Shown in pieces: positions 41,351 through 49,449 of a stretch of DNA of 64,000 nucleotides. The translations under genes were made by a program, and so were the position numbers. Origin of the DNA: Clostridia bacterium (GTDB taxonomy: Bacteria > Bacillota > Clostridia > Lachnospirales > Lachnospiraceae); the NCBI GenBank assembly GCA_910576205.1, contig CAJTHL010000001.1, forward strand, positions 434,001 through 498,000, in the 5' to 3' direction. Below the pieces are notes generated by a model. The model did not search any database, was not told the origin of the DNA, and was given only the letters and a program-made list of their open reading frames with translations. The number at the start of each line of letters is the position of its first letter. Position 1 is the first letter of the stretch.

Positions 41351-42547
41351 TCAACCCCAGACAATCCTGCGATATTTATCCGGGTCGGTATCTCCCTCGG
41401 TGGAGAACATAAGCACCTGGCTGGAGCCGTCCAGCCCCAGAGCCTCCCGCAGCTCCCTGTAGTAATCATCCTCCATGATGGCAGAGATGACGCCCATTCC
41501 CACAGCTCCGGACTCTCCGGAGCAAACCGCCGGATCGCCCTTTAGGGGTGCTGCCAGCATCCGCATTCCCTTGACGCTCACCCAGTCGGGACAGGACACA
41601 AAGGCGTCCACATGGTTGCGCAGAATGTCCCAGGAGATAATGTTGGGCTCGCCGCAGGCCAGACCGGCCATAATAGTCTGGAGGCCGCCCCCTACCGTTT
41701 GGGGCTCGCCGTCCCCTGCCACAGCCCCTTGATAGAGACAGTCCGCGCTCCGGGCCTCCATCACGATGAATTTGGGCGGATTGTCGGGATAAAGGTTCAC
41801 AAAGCAGCCCACTACCGCCCCGGCCAGAGAGCCTACGCCGGCCTGGACAAACACATGGGTAGGCGGACTGATTTCCTGCTGGCGCAGCTGCCCCGCAGCC
41901 TCCCCGGCCATGGTGCCGTAGCCCTGCATAATCCAGGTGGGGATTTCCTCATATCCCTCCCAGGCGGTGTCCTGAACCACTACGCCGTGTTCCGTCCGGG
42001 CCGCCTCGGCGGCAGCCATACGAACGCAGTCGTCATAATTGACCTTCTCGATGGTGACCTGGGCGCCCTCCCTGGCAATGTTTTCAAAGCGGCTACTGGC
42101 GCTTCCTTTAGGCATATGTACCACTGCCTTCTGGCCCAGCCTGTTAGCCGCCCAGGCCACTCCACGGCCGTGATTTCCGTCGGTAGCAGTAAAAAAAGTG
42201 GCCTGGCCGAATTCTTTTCCCAGCTTGTCGCTGGTAAGATAATCGTAGGTGAGCTCAGATATGTCCCGGCCCGTCTCCCCCGCAATATACCTGGCCATTG
42301 CAAAAGAGCCGCCCAGCACCTTGAAGGCGTTAAGGCCAAAACGCCAGCTCTCATCCTTCACACACAGAGCGCCCAGTCCCAGACGGGCTGCCATGTTGTC
42401 CAGACGGACCAGGGGGGTAACGGCGTACTGGGGAAAGGAACGGTGGAAGTCTCTGGCCCTGTCTACATTTTCTGCGGACATAACAGACAAATATCTGTCA
42501 TCACTGGGAGGCATTTTGTTCAGAATCCATTTCATCGTTTCAGTCAT
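41351..42547 (-). CDS. dpaL: Diaminopropionate ammonia-lyase
   Basis: About 398 residues; start ATG 42547 behind GGAG. A PLP enzyme that breaks 2,3-diaminopropionate to pyruvate and ammonia. The PLP lysine is in RFGLNAFKVLGGSFA, with FTATDGNHGRGVAW, the glycine-rich phosphate loop QAGVGSLAGAVVG, and CSGESGAVGMG. Length and order match YgeX-type enzymes. It lies alone between tRNA-Gln and the MATE gene. It probably serves nitrogen or amino-acid salvage. Confidence 0.94.
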   Translation of the reverse strand: MTETMKWILNKMPPSDDRYLSVMSAENVDRARDFHRSFPQYAVTPLVRLDNMAARLGLGALCVKDESWRFGLNAFKVLGGSFAMARYIAGETGRDISELTYDYLTSDKLGKEFGQATFFTATDGNHGRGVAWAANRLGQKAVVHMPKGSASSRFENIAREGAQVTIEKVNYDDCVRMAAAEAARTEHGVVVQDTAWEGYEEIPTWIMQGYGTMAGEAAGQLRQQEISPPTHVFVQAGVGSLAGAVVGCFVNLYPDNPPKFIVMEARSADCLYQGAVAGDGEPQTVGGGLQTIMAGLACGEPNIISWDILRNHVDAFVSCPDWVSVKGMRMLAAPLKGDPAVCSGESGAVGMGVISAIMEDDYYRELREALGLDGSSQVLMFSTEGDTDPDKYRRIVWG

Positions 42548-42715
42548 TTTTCGTTTCTCCAGAATATTTTTTTCACTAACTTCTATAAATAAGTTATCAT
42601 TTCCTTTTTGTTTGTCAACGTATATTTTGAAAAACAGTTCCCGAACACCTTCTACCATGATGGCAGAAAAAACCCTGCGTCTGCTGATATCTCTTTCTCC
42701 CTCCTGGGGCATGCT

Positions 42716-42746
42716 AAAAACCCCGATGGATTTCTCCACCGGGGTT
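42716..42746 (-). terminator. Terminator downstream of tRNA-Gln
   Basis: A 12-bp stem AACCCCGGTGGA/TCCATCGGGGTT with a GAAA tetraloop and TTTTT on the minus strand, 8 bases after the tRNA. The rest of the gap 42548-42715 is AT-rich near dpaL, with a lone TTGACA (about 42616) but no clear -10. Confidence 0.85.
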
Positions 42747-42753
42747 TCCAAAA

Positions 42754-42825
42754 CAGGGCTACAAGGATTCGAACCTTGAAATGACGGAGTCAGAGTCCGT
42801 TGCCTTACCGTTTGGCGATAGCCCT
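42754..42825 (-). tRNA. tRNA-Gln (anticodon CUG)
   Basis: A 72-nt cloverleaf. Acceptor arm AGGGCUA/UAGCCCU, D arm GCC/GGC, anticodon stem ACGGA/UCCGU with loop CUCUGAC (anticodon CUG, reads CAG), T arm CAAGG-UUCGAAU-CCUUG. The 3' CCA is not encoded. Confidence 0.95.
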
Positions 42826-42848
42826 TCATTTGTGTGTCAACAAATGGT

Positions 42849-42877
42849 ATTATAATCTATCCGGGAAAAAAATGCAA
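42849..42877 (-). promoter_or_regulatory. Promoter of tRNA-Gln
   Basis: Minus strand: -35 TTGCAT (42872-42877), 17-base spacer, -10 TATAAT (42849-42854), 24 bases before the tRNA 5' end. Confidence 0.75.
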
Positions 42878-42910
42878 GCCCTTTTTTTATTTTTTCTTAT
42901 TCTTTTTTTC

Positions 42911-42938
42911 TTGCGGTTTTTCCAAATTTCTATATAAT
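42911..42938 (+). promoter_or_regulatory. Promoter of carB
   Basis: -35 TTGCGG (42911-42916), 16-base spacer, -10 TATAAT (42933-42938). The ~50-base leader contains a small GCCGCA/TGCGGC hairpin before the SD GGAGGAG. Confidence 0.6.
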
Positions 42939-42995
42939 AGAAACAAAGGAAAGAGACAGCCGCAATTCTGCGGCCAACCCAGAATGGAGGAGATT

Positions 42996-45900
42996 ATGCC
43001 AAAAAGAACCGATATCCGAAAGGTACTCATCATAGGCTCCGGCCCCATTATCATCGGCCAGGCCTGTGAATTTGATTACTCGGGCACCCAGGCCTGCAAG
43101 GCCCTTCGGAGCCTGGGCTACGAGATCGTATTGGTGAATTCCAACCCGGCAACCATTATGACCGACCCGGAAATCGCCGATGTAACGTATATTGAGCCGT
43201 TGAACGTGGAGCGGCTGGAACAGATTATTGACAAAGAAAGGCCGGACGCTCTGCTGCCAAACCTGGGCGGACAGTCCGGCTTGAATCTGTGTTCGGAGCT
43301 CTACAAGGCCGGCGTCCTGGACAAGTACCAGGTGAAGGTCATCGGCGTACAGGTGGATGCCATTGAGCGCGGGGAGGACCGCATTGAGTTTAAAAAGGCC
43401 ATGAATGCCCTGGGCATTGAAATGGCCCGGAGCGAAGTGGCCTACTCTGTGGAGGATGCCTTAGGAATCGCAGATGAGCTGGGATATCCTGTGGTGCTGC
43501 GCCCCGCCTATACCATGGGCGGCGCAGGCGGCGGCCTGGTATATAATAAAGAAGAATTAAAGACCGTATGCGCCAGAGGTCTCCAGGCCAGCCTGGTGGG
43601 ACAGGTCCTGGTGGAGGAATCCATCATGGGCTGGGAAGAACTGGAGCTTGAAGTGGTCCGCGACGCCGACAACAATATGATTACCGTCTGCTTCATTGAA
43701 AATATCGACCCCCTGGGCGTTCACACCGGAGATTCCTTCTGCTCCGCTCCCATGCTGACCATTTCCGAAGAGTGCCAGAAACGACTCCAGGAACAGGCCT
43801 ACAAAATCGTGGAATCCGTGCAGGTTATCGGCGGCACTAACGTGCAGTTTGCCCATGACCCGGTCAGCGACCGCATTGTGGTCATTGAAATCAATCCCCG
43901 GACCTCCCGTTCCTCCGCGCTGGCAAGCAAGGCCACCGGCTTTCCCATCGCCCTGGTGTCCGCCATGCTGGCCGCCGGGCTTACTTTAAAAGACATTCCC
44001 TGCGGGAAATACGGTACTCTGGACAAATATGTGCCGGACGGGGATTATGTGGTTATCAAATTTGCCCGCTGGGCCTTTGAGAAATTTAAAGGGGTGGAGG
44101 ACAGACTGGGAACCCAGATGCGGGCCGTGGGCGAGGTTATGAGCATCGGAAAGACCTACAAAGAAGCCTTCCAGAAGGCTATCCGCAGCCTGGAGACGGG
44201 ACGCTACGGCCTGGGTCATGCAAATAATTATGATACCCTTACAAAAGAACAGCTTTTAAAGATGCTTATCACCCCCTCCAGCGAGCGCCATTTCCTCATG
44301 TATGAGGCTCTCCGGAAAGGCGCCACCGAAGAGGAAATCCATGAGATTACCAAGGTGAAAACCTGGTTTATTTCCCAGATGCGGGAACTGGTGGAGGAAG
44401 AGGAGGCGCTGCTTGCCTGCAAAGGACAGTTACCCTCCGGAGAAGCCCTTATTTCCGCCAAGAAAAACGGCTTCTCCGACAAATATTTAAGCCAGATTCT
44501 GGAAGTCCCGGAGGAGCAGATACGCAACCGCCGTCTGGAACTTGGTGTGGAGGAGACCTGGCAGGGCGTTCATGTAAGCAGTACCCCGGACAGCGCCTAC
44601 TATTACTCTACCTACAATGCCCCGGACAAGAATCCGGTCTCCACGGACAAGCCTAAAATCATGATCCTGGGAGGCGGCCCCAACCGCATCGGCCAGGGCA
44701 TTGAATTTGATTACTGCTGCGTCCACGCCTCCCTGGCCCTTAAAAAGCTGGGCTTTGAGACAATTATTGTAAACTGCAATCCGGAAACCGTGTCCACAGA
44801 CTACGACACTTCCGACAAGCTCTACTTTGAGCCGCTGACCCTGGAGGATGTTTTAAGCATTTACAACAAGGAAAAGCCCCTGGGCGTCATCGCCCAGTTT
44901 GGTGGGCAGACCCCGCTCAACCTGGCGGCGGATCTGGAGAAAAACGGCGTCAAAATCCTTGGGACCTCCCCTTCTGTCATTGATCTGGCAGAGGACCGGG
45001 ATCTGTTCCGGGCTATGATGGAGAAGCTTGAGATTCCCATGCCGGAATCCGGTATGGCTACTACCGTGGAGGAGGCCTTGAAAATCGCCGGTTCTATCGG
45101 CTATCCCGTTATGGTGCGCCCCTCCTATGTACTGGGCGGCCGGGGTATGGAGGTGGTATACGATTCGGAGAGCATGACCGGCTATATGAACGCCGCCGTC
45201 GGCGTAACCCCGGACCGCCCCATCCTTATTGACCGCTTTCTGAACCATGCCACAGAGTGCGAGGCAGACGCTATCAGCGACGGCACACACGCCTTTGTGC
45301 CTGCCGTTATGGAGCATATCGAGCTGGCCGGCGTCCACTCCGGGGACTCCGCCTGCATAATCCCCTCCGTACACATTTCCCCGGAAAATGTGGCCACCAT
45401 CAAGGAATACACCCGGAAAATCGCGGAGGAAATGCATGTAAAAGGCCTTATGAATATGCAGTACGCCATTGAGAAGGGAAAGGTATATGTGCTGGAGGCC
45501 AATCCCAGGGCATCCCGTACCGTGCCCCTGGTATCAAAGGTCTGCAATATCCGCATGGTGCCTCTGGCCACAGAAATCATCACCTCTGAACTGACCGGAC
45601 GCCCCTCCCCCGTTCCTGCCCTAAAGGAACAGGAAATCCCTAACTACGGGGTAAAGGAAGCGGTATTCCCCTTCAATATGTTCCAGGAGGTAGACCCTGT
45701 CCTTGGACCGGAAATGCGCTCCACCGGCGAGGTATTAGGCTTATCCCGCTCCTACGGCGAAGCCTTCTACAAAGCCCAGGAAGCCACCCAGTCCAGACTG
45801 CCCCTGGAGGGAACCGTTCTGATCTCCGTAAACCGCAAGGACAAAGAGGAAGTAGTGGAGGTTGCCAGAAGCTTCGCCAGCGACGGCTTCCGCATTATCG

Positions 45901-46226
45901 CCACAGGCACTACCTACGAGCTGATTCACGAGGCAGGAATCCCTGCGGAGAAGGTAAAGAAGCTCTATGAGGGACGCCCCAATATCCTGGACCTGATTAC
46001 TAACGGCAAGATTGATCTCATTATCAACTCCCCTGTTGGGAAAGACAGCGTCCACGACGACAGCTACCTGAGAAAAGCCGCTATCAAGGCCAAGATTCCC
46101 TACATGACCACCATAGCGGCCGCCAAAGCCACTGCCAGCGGCATCCACTATATCAAAGGCCATGGCAGAGGGGAAGTAAAATCCCTGCAGGAGCTTCACA
46201 GTGAAATTCACGACAAAGAAATGTAA
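42996..46226 (+). CDS. carB: Carbamoyl-phosphate synthase large subunit
   Basis: About 1076 residues; start ATG 42996 behind GGAGGAG. It makes carbamoyl phosphate from ammonia, bicarbonate and two ATP for arginine and pyrimidines. Two homologous halves each have a biotin-carboxylase-like N-terminal fold (GSGPIIIGQACEFDYSGTQA and GGGPNRIGQGIEFDYCC) and an ATP-grasp domain (MGGAGGGLVYN and LGGRGMEVVY). The C-terminal ~140 residues are the regulatory MGS-like domain. The small subunit carA is not next to it in this window. It has its own promoter and terminator. Confidence 0.97.
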   Translation: MPKRTDIRKVLIIGSGPIIIGQACEFDYSGTQACKALRSLGYEIVLVNSNPATIMTDPEIADVTYIEPLNVERLEQIIDKERPDALLPNLGGQSGLNLCSELYKAGVLDKYQVKVIGVQVDAIERGEDRIEFKKAMNALGIEMARSEVAYSVEDALGIADELGYPVVLRPAYTMGGAGGGLVYNKEELKTVCARGLQASLVGQVLVEESIMGWEELELEVVRDADNNMITVCFIENIDPLGVHTGDSFCSAPMLTISEECQKRLQEQAYKIVESVQVIGGTNVQFAHDPVSDRIVVIEINPRTSRSSALASKATGFPIALVSAMLAAGLTLKDIPCGKYGTLDKYVPDGDYVVIKFARWAFEKFKGVEDRLGTQMRAVGEVMSIGKTYKEAFQKAIRSLETGRYGLGHANNYDTLTKEQLLKMLITPSSERHFLMYEALRKGATEEEIHEITKVKTWFISQMRELVEEEEALLACKGQLPSGEALISAKKNGFSDKYLSQILEVPEEQIRNRRLELGVEETWQGVHVSSTPDSAYYYSTYNAPDKNPVSTDKPKIMILGGGPNRIGQGIEFDYCCVHASLALKKLGFETIIVNCNPETVSTDYDTSDKLYFEPLTLEDVLSIYNKEKPLGVIAQFGGQTPLNLAADLEKNGVKILGTSPSVIDLAEDRDLFRAMMEKLEIPMPESGMATTVEEALKIAGSIGYPVMVRPSYVLGGRGMEVVYDSESMTGYMNAAVGVTPDRPILIDRFLNHATECEADAISDGTHAFVPAVMEHIELAGVHSGDSACIIPSVHISPENVATIKEYTRKIAEEMHVKGLMNMQYAIEKGKVYVLEANPRASRTVPLVSKVCNIRMVPLATEIITSELTGRPSPVPALKEQEIPNYGVKEAVFPFNMFQEVDPVLGPEMRSTGEVLGLSRSYGEAFYKAQEATQSRLPLEGTVLISVNRKDKEEVVEVARSFASDGFRIIATGTTYELIHEAGIPAEKVKKLYEGRPNILDLITNGKIDLIINSPVGKDSVHDDSYLRKAAIKAKIPYMTTIAAAKATASGIHYIKGHGRGEVKSLQELHSEIHDKEM

Positions 46227-46276
46227 AGCAGTTTCATCAACCTTATAGCTTCCCGGGCTTTAACTGTCTGGGAAGC

Positions 46277-46323
46277 AAAAAACAGGACATCCCCCGTATA
46301 TTTCCAAAGGATGTCCTGTTTTT
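46277..46323 (+). terminator. Bidirectional terminator between carB and the convergent small ORF
   Basis: A 14-bp stem AAAACAGGACATCC/GGATGTCCTGTTTT with A- and T-tracts on both sides. A second small stem CTTCCC/GGGAAG lies between it and carB. Confidence 0.88.
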
Positions 46324-46444
46324 ATGATAAATACCTGTCCGGAAACAGATGGAAATTGGGGGCCTCTATCTCCTTTACCATATCTACCAGAAGCAGCAGT
46401 TCCCGTAATTCATCGTCCGGTATCAGATGGCTGATATAAATCAT
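46322..46444 (-). CDS. Small protein of 40 residues downstream of the C39-like peptidase
   Basis: The ORF encodes 40 residues starting MIYISHLIPDDELRELLLLV and ending LFPDRYLS. It is supported by a strong SD (GGGAGGGGAG, 5 bases before the ATG), location 14 bases after the upstream gene, and a terminator starting at its stop codon. It is amphipathic and acidic, with no double-glycine or signal peptide. I do not recognise it. Because its stop codon lies in the terminator T-tract, the transcript would end exactly here. Confidence 0.55.
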   Translation of the reverse strand: MIYISHLIPDDELRELLLLVDMVKEIEAPNFHLFPDRYLS

Positions 46445-46457
46445 TGGCTCTCCCCTC

Positions 46458-47348
46458 CTAATAGCTGTACGCCCAAAGATTTTTCATCTGCTTCAGCAAA
46501 TCCCCCAGCTCCCAGGTCTGGGCGCTTCTTATTCTGCTGTTGGGGTCGTTTAAGGTGATTTTTCCATCCTCTGTCACCCCTGTCAGCACGATGAAATGAC
46601 CGTAGTCCGTAAAATCTCCAGGGCCCATAACACAGATAATGGGGGTTCCCTCCCTAAGAAGATTCAGAATCTGTTCCTTATTAAAGGGCACCTGGGAAGC
46701 CTTAAGCCCCAGAAGGGCCGCGCCTTCTGTCATAAGATCCCAGGAAGAGCCTGCACCGGACACGTAATATCCCTCACTCTCCGCCAGGACAGCCACCTGG
46801 TAGGGATCCCAGATGCCGTTTCCGCTGAGGCCGCAGCGTACCATGGCAAGGCAGGTGGGCCCACACCCTGTCAGTGCCAGAAAATCATTTCCGTAAGTCT
46901 GATATCCCCACCTCTCATCCCATTGCAGGAACAGGGGAATCTCCCCCTGGACGATCTCCTGGGAAAATGTAAGTGCCTCATTCCCGCTCCTGTGTCCAGG
47001 ATACCCCATGACAAAGTCCCGTGTCTCCGGATTTTTCTCAAGCAGCGCCAGAAGGCTCTCCGGAATATCCTCCTCGCTGACCGGCTCTGCCATAGCCTCT
47101 ACCGCCTCCGTAAGCCTCATCTCCAGCCTGATCCCTCCTCCAAGCGTCCCCGGCCATATCTCCCCCAGGGTTTCTCCCGTTTTATTTCCGGCAAGGCCAG
47201 AAAGAAAAAACATGGAAAGACAGCAGAGCACAAAAGCGCCGAACCTTAACAAGAAGCGCCGAAAGGCCCTCCTCCTTTTTCTCCGTTTCTGTTGTCTTTG
47301 TTTTCTCCGCTCCTCTATTCTGGAAAGCTCATTTTTAATCTGGTTCAT
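46458..47348 (-). CDS. C39-like cysteine peptidase, membrane-anchored
   Basis: A 296-residue protein. A strongly basic N-terminus (residues 1-30, many Arg/Lys) precedes one membrane segment (about 32-52), so the rest is probably outside the cell. The C-terminal half is a papain-like C39_2 domain: Gln in PLFLQWDERWG, nucleophile Cys in LTGCGPTCLAMV, His in YGHFIVLTGV and Asn/Asp in LNDPNS. Related proteins cut peptides, but the substrate is not known. The SD is weak. A 40-residue ORF follows. Confidence 0.85.
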   Translation of the reverse strand: MNQIKNELSRIEERRKQRQQKRRKRRRAFRRFLLRFGAFVLCCLSMFFLSGLAGNKTGETLGEIWPGTLGGGIRLEMRLTEAVEAMAEPVSEEDIPESLLALLEKNPETRDFVMGYPGHRSGNEALTFSQEIVQGEIPLFLQWDERWGYQTYGNDFLALTGCGPTCLAMVRCGLSGNGIWDPYQVAVLAESEGYYVSGAGSSWDLMTEGAALLGLKASQVPFNKEQILNLLREGTPIICVMGPGDFTDYGHFIVLTGVTEDGKITLNDPNSRIRSAQTWELGDLLKQMKNLWAYSY

Positions 47349-47454
47349 CTTTATTTCAGTTTTGCAGTTACCTCTCTAAAAGTTCCGGATCCCGTTTTTC
47401 ATACGCTACAAGCCCCGGCGTCTCCGCCCCATTGCGTTTCCAGACAGGCTGTCC

Positions 47455-49299
47455 CTACCGGCTTCCTTCCTGTTTCCTCTTGAGATAAAAGCAGCCGTAG
47501 GCCGGGATATCCACCCCCGAAGCCTCCATCTCCCTGCCAGAGAGAAGATCCACATACAGTCCGTCTGTCTCATGAATCCAGGCTGTCCTGTCTGTCTCGC
47601 TGAAATTGAAGAGGCCGATAAGCTTCTCCCCCTCAAATTCCCTCCCGATACACAGCACGGACGAATCCCAGGTCTCTATGGTATAGGCGTCTGCGTAGGA
47701 CACAAAGACCTTCTCCTGCCTGCGGATTTTCTCCAGCCTGTCAAGCCCCTGGAAGAGCTTCCCCTCTACCGTATCCAGGTCGGTTATGCGCTTCGCCAGC
47801 TCCCAGTTCATGGCACCCCGGTGAATGTACCGGGAATCCGCCCTTTTATCCGGATCCTCTTTGTAGGTGTAATCGTTCACCTGTCCCATCTCGTCGCCCC
47901 CGTAGAGCACAGGAATCCCGGACTGCATAAACATGTACGCGTGAAGCGTCAGATCCATGCGGACAGCCCGCTCCATGGCAGCACCGTCTCCCTCAAATCC
48001 TGCCTTCTCAATGCCGCACATGGAGGCTGTGGTTCCGCAGAACCTTGCGTCACCTGAGACAGGGTCCGCGTTGTAGAGCTCCCCGCGGCTGTTGCTGTTC
48101 CCCGCATATCCCTGGAAATAATCGTTCAGATACTGCTTGTGGGCGCGCTCCTCCATGCCCTGGGCCCGTAAAGTGCCGTAGTCAAGCCCCCAGCCAATAT
48201 CGTCATGGCAACGGAGATAGTTCAAAAATACATATTCCCTGGGAAGGGTATTTACAATGTCAAGCTGCTTTTTTAAGAGGCTTACATCCCTGGTAGCCAC
48301 GGTATGCCAGGTAGTGGCCATAGTGGTGACATTGTAGAGCATATGGCACTCCGGCTTTTCCAGGGTTCCAAAATAGGGAGCCACCTTCTCCGGCTCCATC
48401 ACCACTTCTCCCAGCAGGAGCACGCCTGGGCAGACAATCTCGCTAATCATGCGCATCATGCGCACAATGGTATGTACCTGGGGCAGATTCCTGCACTGGG
48501 TATTCAGTTCTTTCCATATATAAGGAACCGCATCGATGCGGATAATATCAATACCCTGGTTTGCCAGATACAGAAAATTGTACATCATCTCATTGAAAAC
48601 CCTGGGATTTTTGTAGTTTAAATCCCACTGATAGGGATAAAAGCTTGTCATGACAAAATGCTTTGCGTCCTCAAGCCACGTAAAATTCCCCGGCGCCGTG
48701 GTGGGAAATACTTGGGGCACTGTCCGCTCATAGAGAACCGGTTCGTTGAAATCCCTAAAGAAGAAATAGCGGCTCTGGTATTCCCCATCTCCCTGGCGGG
48801 CCTTTTTCGCCCATTCGTGATCCTCGGAGGTGTGGTTCATGACAAAATCCATGCACACGTTGATGCCTTTCCTGTGGCAGGCCGCCGTGAGATCTTCCAG
48901 ATCCTCCATGGTGCCAAGGCTCTCCTGCACCTTCCGGAAATCCGACACCGCGTATCCTCCGTCAGAACGCCCTTTAGGCGTCTCCAGGAAGGGCATCAGA
49001 TGAATATAGTTCACGTTGCACTTCTCAATATAGGAAAGCTTTTCCTTCACGCCCTTCATATTTCCAGCGAAATTGTCAATGTAAAACATCATCCCCAGCA
49101 GATCATTCTGCCTGTACCAGTGGGGCTCTTCCTCCCGGGCCTTGTCCCGGGCTTTTAAACCATCGTTTCGCTCCCGGTAAAACTGCTCCAGATGGTCGCA
49201 CAATTCGGCAAACATGGAGTCGTTATTGTACAGCTCCGTATAGAGCCAGTGGAGCTCCTCAAAATGTCTTTGAAATCTGATTTTATAAATACCTTCCAT
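47455..49299 (-). CDS. Amylosucrase-like GH13 enzyme
   Basis: About 614 residues; start ATG 49299, 9 bases after GGAGG. The order of motifs follows Neisseria amylosucrase: YIHLMPFLETPKGRSDGGYAVSDF, MDFVMNHTSEDHEWA, FQWDLNY-like YQWDLNYKNPRVFNEM, nucleophile Asp in DIIRIDAVPYIW, acid Glu in LLGEVV, and RCHDDIGWGLD. The N-terminal all-helical region is also present. Amylosucrase builds an alpha-1,4-glucan from sucrose, releasing fructose. A sucrose-hydrolase or phosphorylase activity is possible. Unlinked to glgB, but both could serve glucan metabolism. Confidence 0.88.
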   Translation of the reverse strand: MEGIYKIRFQRHFEELHWLYTELYNNDSMFAELCDHLEQFYRERNDGLKARDKAREEEPHWYRQNDLLGMMFYIDNFAGNMKGVKEKLSYIEKCNVNYIHLMPFLETPKGRSDGGYAVSDFRKVQESLGTMEDLEDLTAACHRKGINVCMDFVMNHTSEDHEWAKKARQGDGEYQSRYFFFRDFNEPVLYERTVPQVFPTTAPGNFTWLEDAKHFVMTSFYPYQWDLNYKNPRVFNEMMYNFLYLANQGIDIIRIDAVPYIWKELNTQCRNLPQVHTIVRMMRMISEIVCPGVLLLGEVVMEPEKVAPYFGTLEKPECHMLYNVTTMATTWHTVATRDVSLLKKQLDIVNTLPREYVFLNYLRCHDDIGWGLDYGTLRAQGMEERAHKQYLNDYFQGYAGNSNSRGELYNADPVSGDARFCGTTASMCGIEKAGFEGDGAAMERAVRMDLTLHAYMFMQSGIPVLYGGDEMGQVNDYTYKEDPDKRADSRYIHRGAMNWELAKRITDLDTVEGKLFQGLDRLEKIRRQEKVFVSYADAYTIETWDSSVLCIGREFEGEKLIGLFNFSETDRTAWIHETDGLYVDLLSGREMEASGVDIPAYGCFYLKRKQEGSR

Positions 49300-49356
49300 T
49301 TTCATTCTCCTCCCAGTATATGGCCGCACAGGCCCTCAGCATTTTTATCATAACAT

Positions 49357-49392
49357 AAAATGGGTGAAACGCAAATCACTTTCACCCATTTT
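49357..49392 (-). terminator. Terminator of the Bce-type ABC transporter genes
   Basis: A 13-bp stem AAAATGGGTGAAA/TTTCACCCATTTT with a 10-base loop, 57 bases after the permease stop. Confidence 0.8.
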
Positions 49393-49449
49393 CTTTATAC
49401 TATCTGAATCCAGTTTTCTCCATATCGGAAGGTATCCGTCATCTAGTCA

